Source of the DNA: Rhodobacteraceae bacterium SB2
Lineage (GTDB): Bacteria > Pseudomonadota > Alphaproteobacteria > Rhodobacterales > Rhodobacteraceae
Direction: 5' to 3'
DNA length: 64,000 bases
NCBI GenBank assembly: GCA_001642945.1
Contig: LGRT01000034.1
Location: 248,001-312,000 of the forward strand
Below the pieces are notes generated by a model, which saw nothing but the letters and a program-made list of their open reading frames with translations, was not told the origin of the DNA and searched no databases. Made by a program: the position numbers and the translations under genes. Shown piece by piece: positions 12,585 through 20,476 of this stretch (within the stretch, counting starts at the first letter, position 1; every line of letters starts with the position of its first letter).

Positions 12585-13301
12585 TTAGGCACCAACAGCC
12601 ATAGCAACCGGTTGGTTTTGGCTGGGTTTGGGATCTTTCAAAACATAACCCCTGCCCCAGACGGTTTCGATATAATTTTCATTCGCGCTGGCACGCGATA
12701 ATTTCTTACGCAATTTACAAATAAAAACAACTATTATCTTAAGTTCCGGCTCATCCATACCGCCATATAGGTGATTTAGAAACATCTCTTTGGTCAATGT
12801 GGTTCCCTTGCGCAACGAAAGAAGCTCTAGCATTTGATATTCTTTTCCAGTCAGATGTACGCTTTTTCCATCCACCTCTACGGTTTTTGCATCCAAGTTA
12901 AGCGCTATTTTACCAGTTTTTATGATCGATTGAGAATGCCCTTTCGACCGCCGGATGATCGCATGGATCCGCGCAACCAGCTCTTCACGGTGAAATGGTT
13001 TGATCAAATAATCATCTGCGCCAGAGCCCAAGCCCCGAATTTTACTATCTGTATTATCATCGCCCGATAATATCAGCGTCGGCGTATCGATCCGCGCCAA
13101 GCGCAATTGTCGCAACACCTCATGCCCGCTCATATCCGGCAATTTCAAATCTAGAAGTATCAGGTCAAAATCATAGAGTTTGGCCAAGTCGATCGCTTCT
13201 TCTCCAAGATCTGTCGTATACACGTTCAAACTAGCATGAGATAGCAACATCTCGATACTTTTCGATGTTGTCGCATCGTCTTCAACCAATAGAATACGCA
13301 T
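12585..13301 (-). CDS. ctrA: cell-cycle response regulator CtrA
   Basis: A 238-residue OmpR-type response regulator. The receiver begins MRILLVEDD with the acidic pocket at 7-9, and phospho-acceptor Asp51 in [11 protein letters not shown] linker with [15 protein letters not shown] leads into the winged-helix DNA-binding domain containing [14 protein letters not shown]. These blocks are diagnostic of CtrA. GGAGAG just before the ATG at 13301 selects this start over one five codons upstream. In roseobacters CtrA mainly controls motility, gene transfer agents and quorum-linked traits. Oddity: the recognition-helix region reads [17 protein letters not shown], where the nearly invariant residue is Asp (IIDVFICK); a single base (GAT to GTT) accounts for this. 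It ends AVGA, a plausible ClpX-type tail. sciP lies directly upstream. Confidence 0.96.
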   Translation of the reverse strand: MRILLVEDDATTSKSIEMLLSHASLNVYTTDLGEEAIDLAKLYDFDLILLDLKLPDMSGHEVLRQLRLARIDTPTLILSGDDNTDSKIRGLGSGADDYLIKPFHREELVARIHAIIRRSKGHSQSIIKTGKIALNLDAKTVEVDGKSVHLTGKEYQMLELLSLRKGTTLTKEMFLNHLYGGMDEPELKIIVVFICKLRKKLSRASANENYIETVWGRGYVLKDPKPSQNQPVAMAVGA

Positions 13302-13348
13302 TTCACTCTCCAACACATACGAGCGTCACTAAGGCTTCACCATAAAGG

Positions 13349-13363
13349 TTAACCACTCGTTAC
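13349..13363. promoter_or_regulatory. candidate CtrA-binding site upstream of ctrA
   Basis: TTAA-N7-TTAC lies 47 bases upstream of the ctrA start. The CtrA consensus is TTAA-N7-TTAA, so one base differs. The site lies between sciP and ctrA, which fits autoregulation. Inference from the motif only. Confidence 0.4.
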
Positions 13364-13384
13364 CATAACGCAATAAACGTAACT

Positions 13385-13666
13385 CTAGCGTGAAATACTG
13401 CTACGCGATGTTATTTTTAAACCAGAGGGACCATTGGCCGCCAGGCACCGTACCCAATCATAAAATTCTTCTTCGCTGATGCTGTAGGTTTCAAGTACCT
13501 CTTCTTGGGACCGTAATTGATAAAGTACGGCCCGCACCACTGCCAGTTTGCGCGAGGCCACCCACCGCCTTGTGTCGCGAGGCGGTAAATCCGCGACGCT
13601 TAAAAGTGATCCATCCGCAAGGCGCACCAACCCTGCGCCAGTTTTCATAGCTTTGCTGAACCGCAT
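13385..13666 (-). CDS. sciP: CtrA inhibitor SciP (DUF1153)
   Basis: A 93-residue small helical protein of the DUF1153/SciP family, which binds CtrA and blocks activation of CtrA-dependent promoters. The family core is clear: DGSLLSVADLPPRDTRRWV near residues 18-36, SRKLAVVRAV near 38-47, then a helix-turn-helix-like segment (YSISEEEFYDWVRCL). A GGGGGG-containing ribosome site lies just before the ATG. It is transcribed toward ctrA with 83 bases between them that hold the candidate CtrA box, giving a compact regulator/inhibitor module. The extreme C-terminus differs from the usual KVTALQKYR-like end. Confidence 0.93.
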   Translation of the reverse strand: MRFSKAMKTGAGLVRLADGSLLSVADLPPRDTRRWVASRKLAVVRAVLYQLRSQEEVLETYSISEEEFYDWVRCLAANGPSGLKITSRSSISR

Positions 13667-13784
13667 AGCACCCCCCTTTTCCCAAAGAAAAGATTGCGGT
13701 CAGGCGGCTTAATGTCTAATGAACCGTCACGATAAAAATGTTTAAAATGTGATCTTTTTTAGACGTTAACAAAAAGGAACTCTC

Positions 13785-14921
13785 GTGACAGGACCGCACC
13801 TCAATTCCTTAGGGTTTGCAAAACCACCTGCGGAAACGCGCGTCGTCGTAGCCATGTCGGGCGGTGTCGACAGTTCCGTTGTGGCCGCACAATTGGCGAG
13901 TGAAGGCTATGATGTGGTTGGCGTTACTCTGCAACTTTACGATCATGGGGCCGCTTTGGCAAAGAAAGGCGCGTGTTGCGCAGGTATTGATATTCATGAC
14001 GCGCGCCGCGTGGCCGAGAATATGGGCTTTCCGCATTACGTGCTGGATTATGAAAATATCTTTCAAGAGGCTGTGATCGATGACTTTGCAGATAGTTATC
14101 TGGCCGGGGCAACGCCAGTGCCCTGCATTCGCTGCAATGAACGGGTAAAATTCAAAGATCTGATGCAAACGGCGCGGGACCTTGAAGCAGATTGCATGGC
14201 GACCGGCCATTATATTCAGCGCAAACAAGGCCCAAATAAAGCCGAATTGCATCAGGCTGGCGATGCCACGCGCGACCAAAGCTATTTCCTATTCTCCACC
14301 ACCCAACCTCAAGTTGACTTTCTGCGGTTTCCGCTTGGACATTTGACTTCGAAAGCGCAAACCCGCGCCTTGGCCCAAAAATATGGGCTGGATGTGGCCA
14401 GCAAACCAGACAGTCAGGATATTTGCTTCGTTCCCGATGGAAATTATGCCGCGGTGATTGAGAAGCTGCGCCCAGGCTCCGCCGAACCGGGGGATATAGT
14501 GGGGGTGGATGGTACAATATTGGGCCAGCATCACGGCGTGATCCATTATACGATTGGGCAACGCAGAGGTCTGGGAATTGGTGGCTTGGCTGACCCTATT
14601 TATGTGGTCGGCTTAGACGTTGAAAAAAAGCAGGTTATTGTGGGTCCAAAGCACTTATTGGCGGTGCGCAAAGTGCCTATTATGGGCATCAATTGGTTAG
14701 GAGATATTCCTTTTCAAGATAGGGCAGAATGGCATCTCTCGGTTAAATTGCGGTCTACGCGAGGGCCGAAAGAGGCGCTTGTAAAACCGCTCAGCGATAC
14801 GACGGGCGAAGTCGAACTTTTAAACCCAGAAGAAGGCGTTGCCCCGGGGCAAGCCTGCGTGTTTTATGATACGGACAGCAGCCGTGTCTTGGGCGGTGGC
14901 TGGATCACCAAGCGCGCGTAA
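13785..14921 (+). CDS. mnmA: tRNA-specific 2-thiouridylase MnmA
   Basis: A 378-residue enzyme that thiolates U34 of tRNAs for Lys, Glu and Gln. The ATP-binding PP-loop SGGVDS is at residues 25-30, the catalytic cysteine pair is Cys114 ([12 protein letters not shown]) and Cys214 ([11 protein letters not shown]), and the C-terminal barrel is complete. The start codon is GTG at 13785, preceded by AAGGAA. It is divergent from sciP. A weak hairpin with a T run follows at 14930. Confidence 0.97.
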   Translation: MTGPHLNSLGFAKPPAETRVVVAMSGGVDSSVVAAQLASEGYDVVGVTLQLYDHGAALAKKGACCAGIDIHDARRVAENMGFPHYVLDYENIFQEAVIDDFADSYLAGATPVPCIRCNERVKFKDLMQTARDLEADCMATGHYIQRKQGPNKAELHQAGDATRDQSYFLFSTTQPQVDFLRFPLGHLTSKAQTRALAQKYGLDVASKPDSQDICFVPDGNYAAVIEKLRPGSAEPGDIVGVDGTILGQHHGVIHYTIGQRRGLGIGGLADPIYVVGLDVEKKQVIVGPKHLLAVRKVPIMGINWLGDIPFQDRAEWHLSVKLRSTRGPKEALVKPLSDTTGEVELLNPEEGVAPGQACVFYDTDSSRVLGGGWITKRA

Positions 14922-14929
14922 ACGCAGAT

Positions 14930-14955
14930 GCTTTTCAATCAAAGGAAAAGCTTTT
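14930..14955 (+). terminator. weak terminator or attenuator after mnmA
   Basis: A 7-bp stem (GCTTTTC / GAAAAGC) with an 8-base loop is followed by TTTT. It lies just before the ribosome site of the next small gene, so it may attenuate rather than end transcription. Confidence 0.45.
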
Positions 14956-14966
14956 AGGATCCTGAA

Positions 14967-15140
14967 ATGAAGCAGTTTCTTTTGATCGTTATTCTTTTAT
15001 CCGCGATGGGAATCGGGGGATATTTTGCCAAGCCTTATTTGGGCATGAACACCAAACCCAAAAACTGGCAAAATGGGCAGCAAGGCTATGTTCCTGCACG
15101 CCTTAAGAACACGTTAAACGGGCTCGGCAAAGGGTTTTAG
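14967..15140 (+). CDS. small membrane-anchored protein downstream of mnmA, unknown function
   Basis: A 57-residue ORF starting MKQFLLIVILLSAMGIGGYF, one N-terminal hydrophobic span or uncleaved signal anchor, followed by a short polar tail rich in Lys, Asn and Gly (KPKNWQNGQQGYVPARLKN). AGGAT lies 7 bases before the ATG. The reading direction matches mnmA. It has the look of a real secreted or anchored peptide, but I recognise no family. Confidence 0.55.
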   Translation: MKQFLLIVILLSAMGIGGYFAKPYLGMNTKPKNWQNGQQGYVPARLKNTLNGLGKGF

Positions 15141-15197
15141 CCTGTCAAAGTAAATCGCTGGCATAAGCCTGCCGAAGCATCACGCTTCTATATTGGG

Positions 15198-16406
15198 CTA
15201 AAACTTTCGCAAAGCAATAACAGCATTTAGACCACCAAATGCAAAGGCATTGCTGAGCGCCACGCTCACAGACGCCTCCCGCGCAATGTTGGGCACAACG
15301 TCCAGCGCGCATTCCGGATCTGCCTCTTCGTAACCGATTGTCGGGGCGACAACGCTATCGCGCAATGCCATAATACAGGCCAAAAGTTCCACCGCCCCCG
15401 TGCCGCCGATCACATGACCATGCATGGATTTCGTAGAACTGATCATCAAATCATCCGCATGGCGCCCAAACACCGTTGCCACGGCTGCGCATTCGGTTTT
15501 GTCATTCGCAGCTGTGCCCGTGCCATGCGCATTGATATAGCCGACATCTTCTGGATTAAGACCTGCATTTTTTAGCGCACCCGCGATTGCACGTTCAGCC
15601 CCCTGTTTAGATGGCATCACAATATCAGCAGCATCCGAGGACATCGCGTAGCCAACAACTTCAGCCAGAATTTCGGCCTTGCGGGCCTTTGCATGTTCCA
15701 ATTCTTCGAACACAAATATTGCAGCGCCCTCGCCCTGCACCATGCCATTGCGATTGGCCGAAAAAGGGCGGCAGGCATCCCGGCTCATCACCCGCAAACC
15801 TTCCCAGGCTTTAACACCGCCAAAACAGAGCATGGATTCAGATCCCCCCGTTACCATTGCGGGCGACATGCCCGAGCGGACCAATTGAAAAGCTTGCGCC
15901 ATGGCGTGATTGGAACTGGCACAAGCGGTTGACACCGTAAAGCTGGGCCCCTTCAAATTATATTCCATCGAAATATGGCTCGCCGCTGCATTATTCATCA
16001 GCTTGGGCACAACAAACGGATGTACGCGGTTTTTACCTTCTTCATATACGGCGCGATAATTGTCATCCCAGGTGCTCACTCCGCCGCCAGCAGTGCCCAA
16101 AACCACACCCGATGTCGCGGCAAGTTCTCCAGTAAAAACCAAGCCAGATTGCTCTAACGCCTCTTTCGCGGCCAATAAACTAAATTGCGTAAACCGATCA
16201 TATAGAACCAATTGCTGGCGATTGAACACCCCTTTGGGGGTAAAGTTGCGAACCTGCCCTCCGATCTGAATTGACAACCGCTCTACGTCGCGAAACGTGA
16301 CCGGAGCGATGCCGCAGCGCCCCTCACGCATCGCCTCGAAGGTTTCGTTGACAGTATGCCCAAGCGCGTTGATTGTGCCCGCGCCTGTAATCACAACCCT
16401 TTTCAC
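15198..16406 (-). CDS. beta-ketoacyl-ACP synthase (FabF-like)
   Basis: A 402-residue condensing enzyme that extends acyl-ACP with malonyl-ACP. The catalytic triad is intact: Cys162 in VSTACASSNHA, His294 in NAHGTGTAAND and His331 in KSMHGHVIGG, with Lys326. The start codon is GTG and overlaps the stop of the upstream acyl carrier protein as GTGA, so the two are coupled. It follows lpxD and acp in one minus-strand run and is not in a housekeeping fab cluster. This suggests a dedicated role in making an acyl chain for lipid A or another envelope lipid. Confidence 0.9.
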   Translation of the reverse strand: MKRVVITGAGTINALGHTVNETFEAMREGRCGIAPVTFRDVERLSIQIGGQVRNFTPKGVFNRQQLVLYDRFTQFSLLAAKEALEQSGLVFTGELAATSGVVLGTAGGGVSTWDDNYRAVYEEGKNRVHPFVVPKLMNNAAASHISMEYNLKGPSFTVSTACASSNHAMAQAFQLVRSGMSPAMVTGGSESMLCFGGVKAWEGLRVMSRDACRPFSANRNGMVQGEGAAIFVFEELEHAKARKAEILAEVVGYAMSSDAADIVMPSKQGAERAIAGALKNAGLNPEDVGYINAHGTGTAANDKTECAAVATVFGRHADDLMISSTKSMHGHVIGGTGAVELLACIMALRDSVVAPTIGYEEADPECALDVVPNIAREASVSVALSNAFAFGGLNAVIALRKF

Positions 16407-16660
16407 AGCTTTTTTGCCACCAATTCTTGAATTCCAGCAATGATTGTTGCCACGGATGAGATGTCAAAATCACTATTTTGCGGATCATTCGCGTTGAAGG
16501 GTATTTGAATGTCAAAGGTTTCTTCTATTGCAAAAATACTTTCGACCAGCCCCAGACTATCGATCCCCAAACTGTCTAAACTGCTGTCTAAGGAAACGTC
16601 CTCGACTTCAAGAACCGCAAGTTCAGCTATGATTTCAATAACTTTTTTTTCTACATTCAT
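16403..16660 (-). CDS. acyl carrier protein
   Basis: An 85-residue acidic carrier protein. The phosphopantetheine serine is Ser35 in LGIDSLGLVE. It is a divergent ACP rather than the housekeeping AcpP, whose motif is normally DSLD/DSLDTVE with a tighter length. It lies between lpxD (12 bases upstream) and the ketoacyl synthase it overlaps by four bases, so it probably carries the acyl or hydroxyacyl group used by these partners. An AcpXL-like role is inferred. Confidence 0.9.
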   Translation of the reverse strand: MNVEKKVIEIIAELAVLEVEDVSLDSSLDSLGIDSLGLVESIFAIEETFDIQIPFNANDPQNSDFDISSVATIIAGIQELVAKKL

Positions 16661-16672
16661 GACTTCAACCTT

Positions 16673-17794
16673 CTAATTCTTATCCTTAAAAGATTCATCT
16701 TTTTGATTTAAAAACCGGGCTTTGAACTCTGCAAAATCGCGCATCAAGCGCGGCAAGCGGCGCAAAGCCTTATAGGCCTCAAGGTGGCTGTCCATCTTCA
16801 TAGCTGGATAGCCCAGCATAACGCGCCCCGCAGGAACATTAGAAAGCACTTTCGTTGCGCCGCCTGTGATCACGTTATCACCAATAAATAAATTATCGCT
16901 CACCCCCGTTTGCCCGCCCAGCACAACATGTTTGCCAATTCGGGTTGATCCCGCGATCGCCACCTGCGCGCAAATCAAACTGTGTTGATCGATCGTCACA
17001 TTATGACCGATTTGAACAAGATTGTCGCATTTCACACCATCACCGAGAACAGTATCGCGGATTGTACCGCAATCAACGCATGTATTGGCCCCCAGTTCGA
17101 CATAATCGCCAATGGTAACGCTGCCCAAAGAATGCACCCGCGCCCAGCTCTGCTGCTGAACCGAGGCGGTTTGATCGCCCAAGGTTGCACGGGCAGCCTC
17201 AACGCCTGAAATCTCTTGAGTCACGAACGAAAAGCCATCCGCCCCAATAACAACCCCTGGTTGCGCGATAAAGCGATCCCCAATCCTCACACGCGCGCCA
17301 ATTTTAACACCCTCGCGCAGGCGCGCATGATCACCCAAAACGCTAGAAGCGCCGATATGACAATAAGGGCCTATCAAAGAGTCATCGCCTATTTCAGCGT
17401 TTGGACCGATATAACAGAAAGGACCGATGCAAAGGTTTCGCCCAAGCTTTGCGCTCGGATCAATCACTGCAGATGGGTGAATGCCCAGCGGTACAGATTG
17501 TCCAGGATCAAGCATCTCGGATAAACCCGACAACGCAAATTTCGGGCGCGGCGCCAAAAGCGCTGCGCGTAATCCAAGCGCTTGCCAATCCGCCCCTTCA
17601 CGCAGCATCGCCATTTCAGCCGCACCTTCCCTAAGTTGGGCTTCATAGGCGGGCGACATGGCCAGAGCAAGTTGGCCTTGCTTGGCGCTACTGGGTTCTG
17701 AGACGCTCTGCACGCGCAAGTTCGGGTCCCCCTTCAGCGTAAGGCCGAGAGACGCCGCAATATCTTTAAGTGTATACGCGATTTTTTTTTCCAT
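16673..17794 (-). CDS. lpxD: UDP-3-O-acylglucosamine N-acyltransferase LpxD
   Basis: A 373-residue enzyme of lipid A synthesis that transfers a 3-hydroxyacyl chain from ACP to the glucosamine nitrogen. An N-terminal uridine-binding domain (about 1-105) is followed by a left-handed beta helix of hexapeptide repeats (about 106-330). The catalytic His264 is in QIGHNVTID, and a C-terminal helix is present. The length is slightly above the family norm because of an insert near 195-215. Usual partners bamA, fabZ and lpxA are absent here; instead a private ACP and ketoacyl synthase follow. That makes a second, specialised lpxD likely. Confidence 0.93.
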   Translation of the reverse strand: MEKKIAYTLKDIAASLGLTLKGDPNLRVQSVSEPSSAKQGQLALAMSPAYEAQLREGAAEMAMLREGADWQALGLRAALLAPRPKFALSGLSEMLDPGQSVPLGIHPSAVIDPSAKLGRNLCIGPFCYIGPNAEIGDDSLIGPYCHIGASSVLGDHARLREGVKIGARVRIGDRFIAQPGVVIGADGFSFVTQEISGVEAARATLGDQTASVQQQSWARVHSLGSVTIGDYVELGANTCVDCGTIRDTVLGDGVKCDNLVQIGHNVTIDQHSLICAQVAIAGSTRIGKHVVLGGQTGVSDNLFIGDNVITGGATKVLSNVPAGRVMLGYPAMKMDSHLEAYKALRRLPRLMRDFAEFKARFLNQKDESFKDKN

Positions 17795-17805
17795 CTTAGA
17801 CTGGT

Positions 17806-19428
17806 TTAGCCTTGCGTGGCCTCTAACGCCAGCCCTGCCATCCGTAAGGCCTCAAAAATACGCGCGTCACGGCCGTAAATATCGCGTCTGAACCCAATCC
17901 GTCCATCATATTCTGTAACGGCGGTGCGATAGATAATGTGAACAGGAACTGGGTTTTTAAGGATAATGCTGGCCTCTTTGCCCGCATCTAAAAGTCGGTA
18001 AAAATCGCCAACGGGATCGTAGCTTTGGTCTGACAACAGCTCAAACGCAAAATCAAAAGGCTGATGCAGGCGAATACAACCATGGCTGAAAGCCCGCGTT
18101 TCTTTCGCGAATAAGGCTTTAGAGGGAGTGTCATGCAAATAAATATTATGCGGGTTGGGCAGCATAAACTTTACCAACCCAAGCGCATTTGTTTGCGATG
18201 GCAGCTGCTTTAAATCAAAGGGGAAGCTGTCTTGATCATAAGCCAAAAAATCAACAAAGTCTCGATCAACAACCTGCCCGTCTGGATCATAAAGCGTAAG
18301 ATAGCTATGCGCGCTTGGATCTTCCTGCAGCTCAGGCAAATATTCATTTAGCGTTATCGATTTTGGAACATTCCAAGTTGGATTTATAACCATATATTCC
18401 ATTACATCTGAAAACTCTGGACTGCGCTGATCATCAATATCCGCGCCCACCACCGAGCGAGTTTGGAATCTTACCGCGCCGTTTTCTATCAACTTGACCG
18501 TGTAATCGGTTAAATTCACCACAATTTGGCGATTTTGTTTCGGATGATTAATCCAACGTTCCCGTTCCATGGCGACTTCTATAGATTGCAAGCGCTGCGA
18601 TAGTGGAACGTTCAACTCAGCAATCGTATTGCTGCCGGCGATGCCGTCAGGCGATAACCCATGATCTTTTTGAAAGCGTTGAAGCGCCAACCGCAAATCA
18701 CCATCAAACCGAGCAGAAGCCGTTTGCTTCAAGTAGCCCTGTGATATCAATCGGTTGCGAAGTTGAACAACTTGATCTCCCTCGGCACCTTTGGACAGCC
18801 GTTCATCTAACAAAACCGGCCCCCATGGTGCATCCAGACGCGCCTTAAGCAGTTTTTGCCGCGCCTTCATCAGGTTCTTATAGGCGTCGCTTTGCGGTGG
18901 TAAGCTGTTTAAAACGGCTTTTGCCGGTTCTGACACAACCCGTTGCAAAAGCTCGCCTTGATTAATGCGCGGCAACTTTCGAAAGATCAATTCGTCCACT
19001 TTGCTGGGCTTTAAAAGACCGGCATGAACGTCTTTTGCGTATCGTAAAAAAGCCATTGTAAGCTGGCCTTCTAAGATACCCAATTGCCTTCCATCTTGGC
19101 TGCGCTTTTTAAAAAGCCCTAAGTCAGCCCTATAGCGCCTCATAGGCAACGCGTGCAAATCAGCCTGTTCCAGCGCTGTGAATAAAGCCGTGCGTCGCGC
19201 AGTAGCAGCTGTTCCCTGCCCTATCCAAACCGGCATGAAATTCCGATTTTGGTAAAAACCTTCAACTTCTTTTTCGCCTGCTACCTCTTCTAGCAAGCCC
19301 AATTTAAACGCAAAATCAGTCAGTTCAGCCCGCGCGCTCTGCGTAAAAACCGTAAAAAAAATGACGCAAAAAAAACACAGTTTAATAAAAAATGATCTTT
19401 TTATCTGCTCGTCCTGCTGGCCGACCAT
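17806..19428 (-). CDS. L,D-transpeptidase (YcbB/LdtD type)
   Basis: A 540-residue periplasmic L,D-transpeptidase that forms 3-3 (mDAP-mDAP) cross-links in peptidoglycan or attaches proteins to it. The N-terminus has a signal/anchor (SFFIKLCFFCVIFFTVF) ending near SARA. A peptidoglycan-binding domain spans roughly residues 212-270, and the YkuD catalytic domain covers about 300-470. The catalytic motif has His432, then SHGCIRL with His449 and Cys451. The ATG at 19428 is used; an upstream GTG at 19491 would add 21 unlikely residues. It lies 11 bases past the start of lpxD in the same direction and is divergent from a YcbK-like endopeptidase. Confidence 0.92.
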   Translation of the reverse strand: MVGQQDEQIKRSFFIKLCFFCVIFFTVFTQSARAELTDFAFKLGLLEEVAGEKEVEGFYQNRNFMPVWIGQGTAATARRTALFTALEQADLHALPMRRYRADLGLFKKRSQDGRQLGILEGQLTMAFLRYAKDVHAGLLKPSKVDELIFRKLPRINQGELLQRVVSEPAKAVLNSLPPQSDAYKNLMKARQKLLKARLDAPWGPVLLDERLSKGAEGDQVVQLRNRLISQGYLKQTASARFDGDLRLALQRFQKDHGLSPDGIAGSNTIAELNVPLSQRLQSIEVAMERERWINHPKQNRQIVVNLTDYTVKLIENGAVRFQTRSVVGADIDDQRSPEFSDVMEYMVINPTWNVPKSITLNEYLPELQEDPSAHSYLTLYDPDGQVVDRDFVDFLAYDQDSFPFDLKQLPSQTNALGLVKFMLPNPHNIYLHDTPSKALFAKETRAFSHGCIRLHQPFDFAFELLSDQSYDPVGDFYRLLDAGKEASIILKNPVPVHIIYRTAVTEYDGRIGFRRDIYGRDARIFEALRMAGLALEATQG

Positions 19429-19716
19429 CGCTTTTCCCACCCTTGGTATTCCGTATCCCTTTATAAAGCATATATAGTTGATTGGAAGCACAGATCACGT
19501 CACTTTATGGTGACGGATCTTTTAAAACCAACCCAATTTCACGGATTTTAGATTAAAAAGACCGCAGATTAGAGGCAAAAACTGCCCTAAAAAGGGTCAG
19601 ACACAACCTATCGGTAAATAAAATCTTGGCTAATGCTCTCTTTTATGGCAAGAAGCGATTTGTGGGTGAGCACGTTTTGATCGCCTGTGCGAAATATTTA
19701 AAAAGGGCTCTCGGGA

Positions 19717-20289
19717 ATGGATCACACGCAAAACTGCACCGCGATATCGCGACGCTTTTTGCTTGGTGCATTTGCGGCAACGCTCGTGTCGGCTGCGCCT
19801 ACCTTTTCCAAAGCCGCTGGTTTCCTGCGCAGATCAGGCGATATTCGTAGCCTGAATATGTATTCAAAGCGCAGCGGCGAGCGGGTGAATACTGTCTACT
19901 GGATCGACGGGCATTATATTCCTGAGGCTATCGACGAAATCAATCGCATAATGCGAGATTGGCGTCGCAACGAAATTAAACAAATTGATTTGCGCACGAT
20001 CGACATCATGGCAGCCAGTCACCGCCTTTTGGACACGGATGAGCCATATCAGCTGCTTTCTGGGTATCGCAGCGCTAAGACAAATGCGATGCTGCGCCGT
20101 CAATCGCGTTTGGTGGCCAAGAAATCTTTGCATATTTCTGGGCAAGCTGCGGATCTTCGACTGTCATCGCGATCAGTTCGTCAACTTTCCAAAGCTGCTA
20201 ATTCTTGCAAGGCTGGCGGCGTTGGGCGTTATTCACGGTCAAATTTTGTCCATGTCGATTGTGGTCCCCTGCGCAGCTGGGGCAGATAA
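19717..20289 (+). CDS. DUF882/YcbK (MepK-like) murein endopeptidase
   Basis: A 190-residue secreted protein of the YcbK/MepK family (peptidase M15-like). The leader has a Tat-type SRRFLLG motif. Metal ligands are visible: His139 and Asp146 in SLHISGQAADL, and His179 in FVHVDCG. E. coli MepK cleaves the 3-3 cross-links made by L,D-transpeptidases. Here the gene is divergently arranged with an L,D-transpeptidase, so synthesis and cleavage of one cross-link type may share a promoter region of about 290 bases. Confidence 0.88.
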   Translation: MDHTQNCTAISRRFLLGAFAATLVSAAPTFSKAAGFLRRSGDIRSLNMYSKRSGERVNTVYWIDGHYIPEAIDEINRIMRDWRRNEIKQIDLRTIDIMAASHRLLDTDEPYQLLSGYRSAKTNAMLRRQSRLVAKKSLHISGQAADLRLSSRSVRQLSKAANSCKAGGVGRYSRSNFVHVDCGPLRSWGR

Positions 20290-20476
20290 GCCCGGTTTAA
20301 ATCACCTGAGATGTGTTAAGCGATAGCCGTGCCAGCTGTATTGAATAGTTTTTAATAAAATCTCTTTCAAGAAACGGGATTTAAAATTGAAAATTCTATC
20401 AAAATTATAATTTAAATCCCTAAAAGCGCTAAACAAAATCGCCTGCGGTCGTTTCTATTCCTGAAGGAGATCCGCT

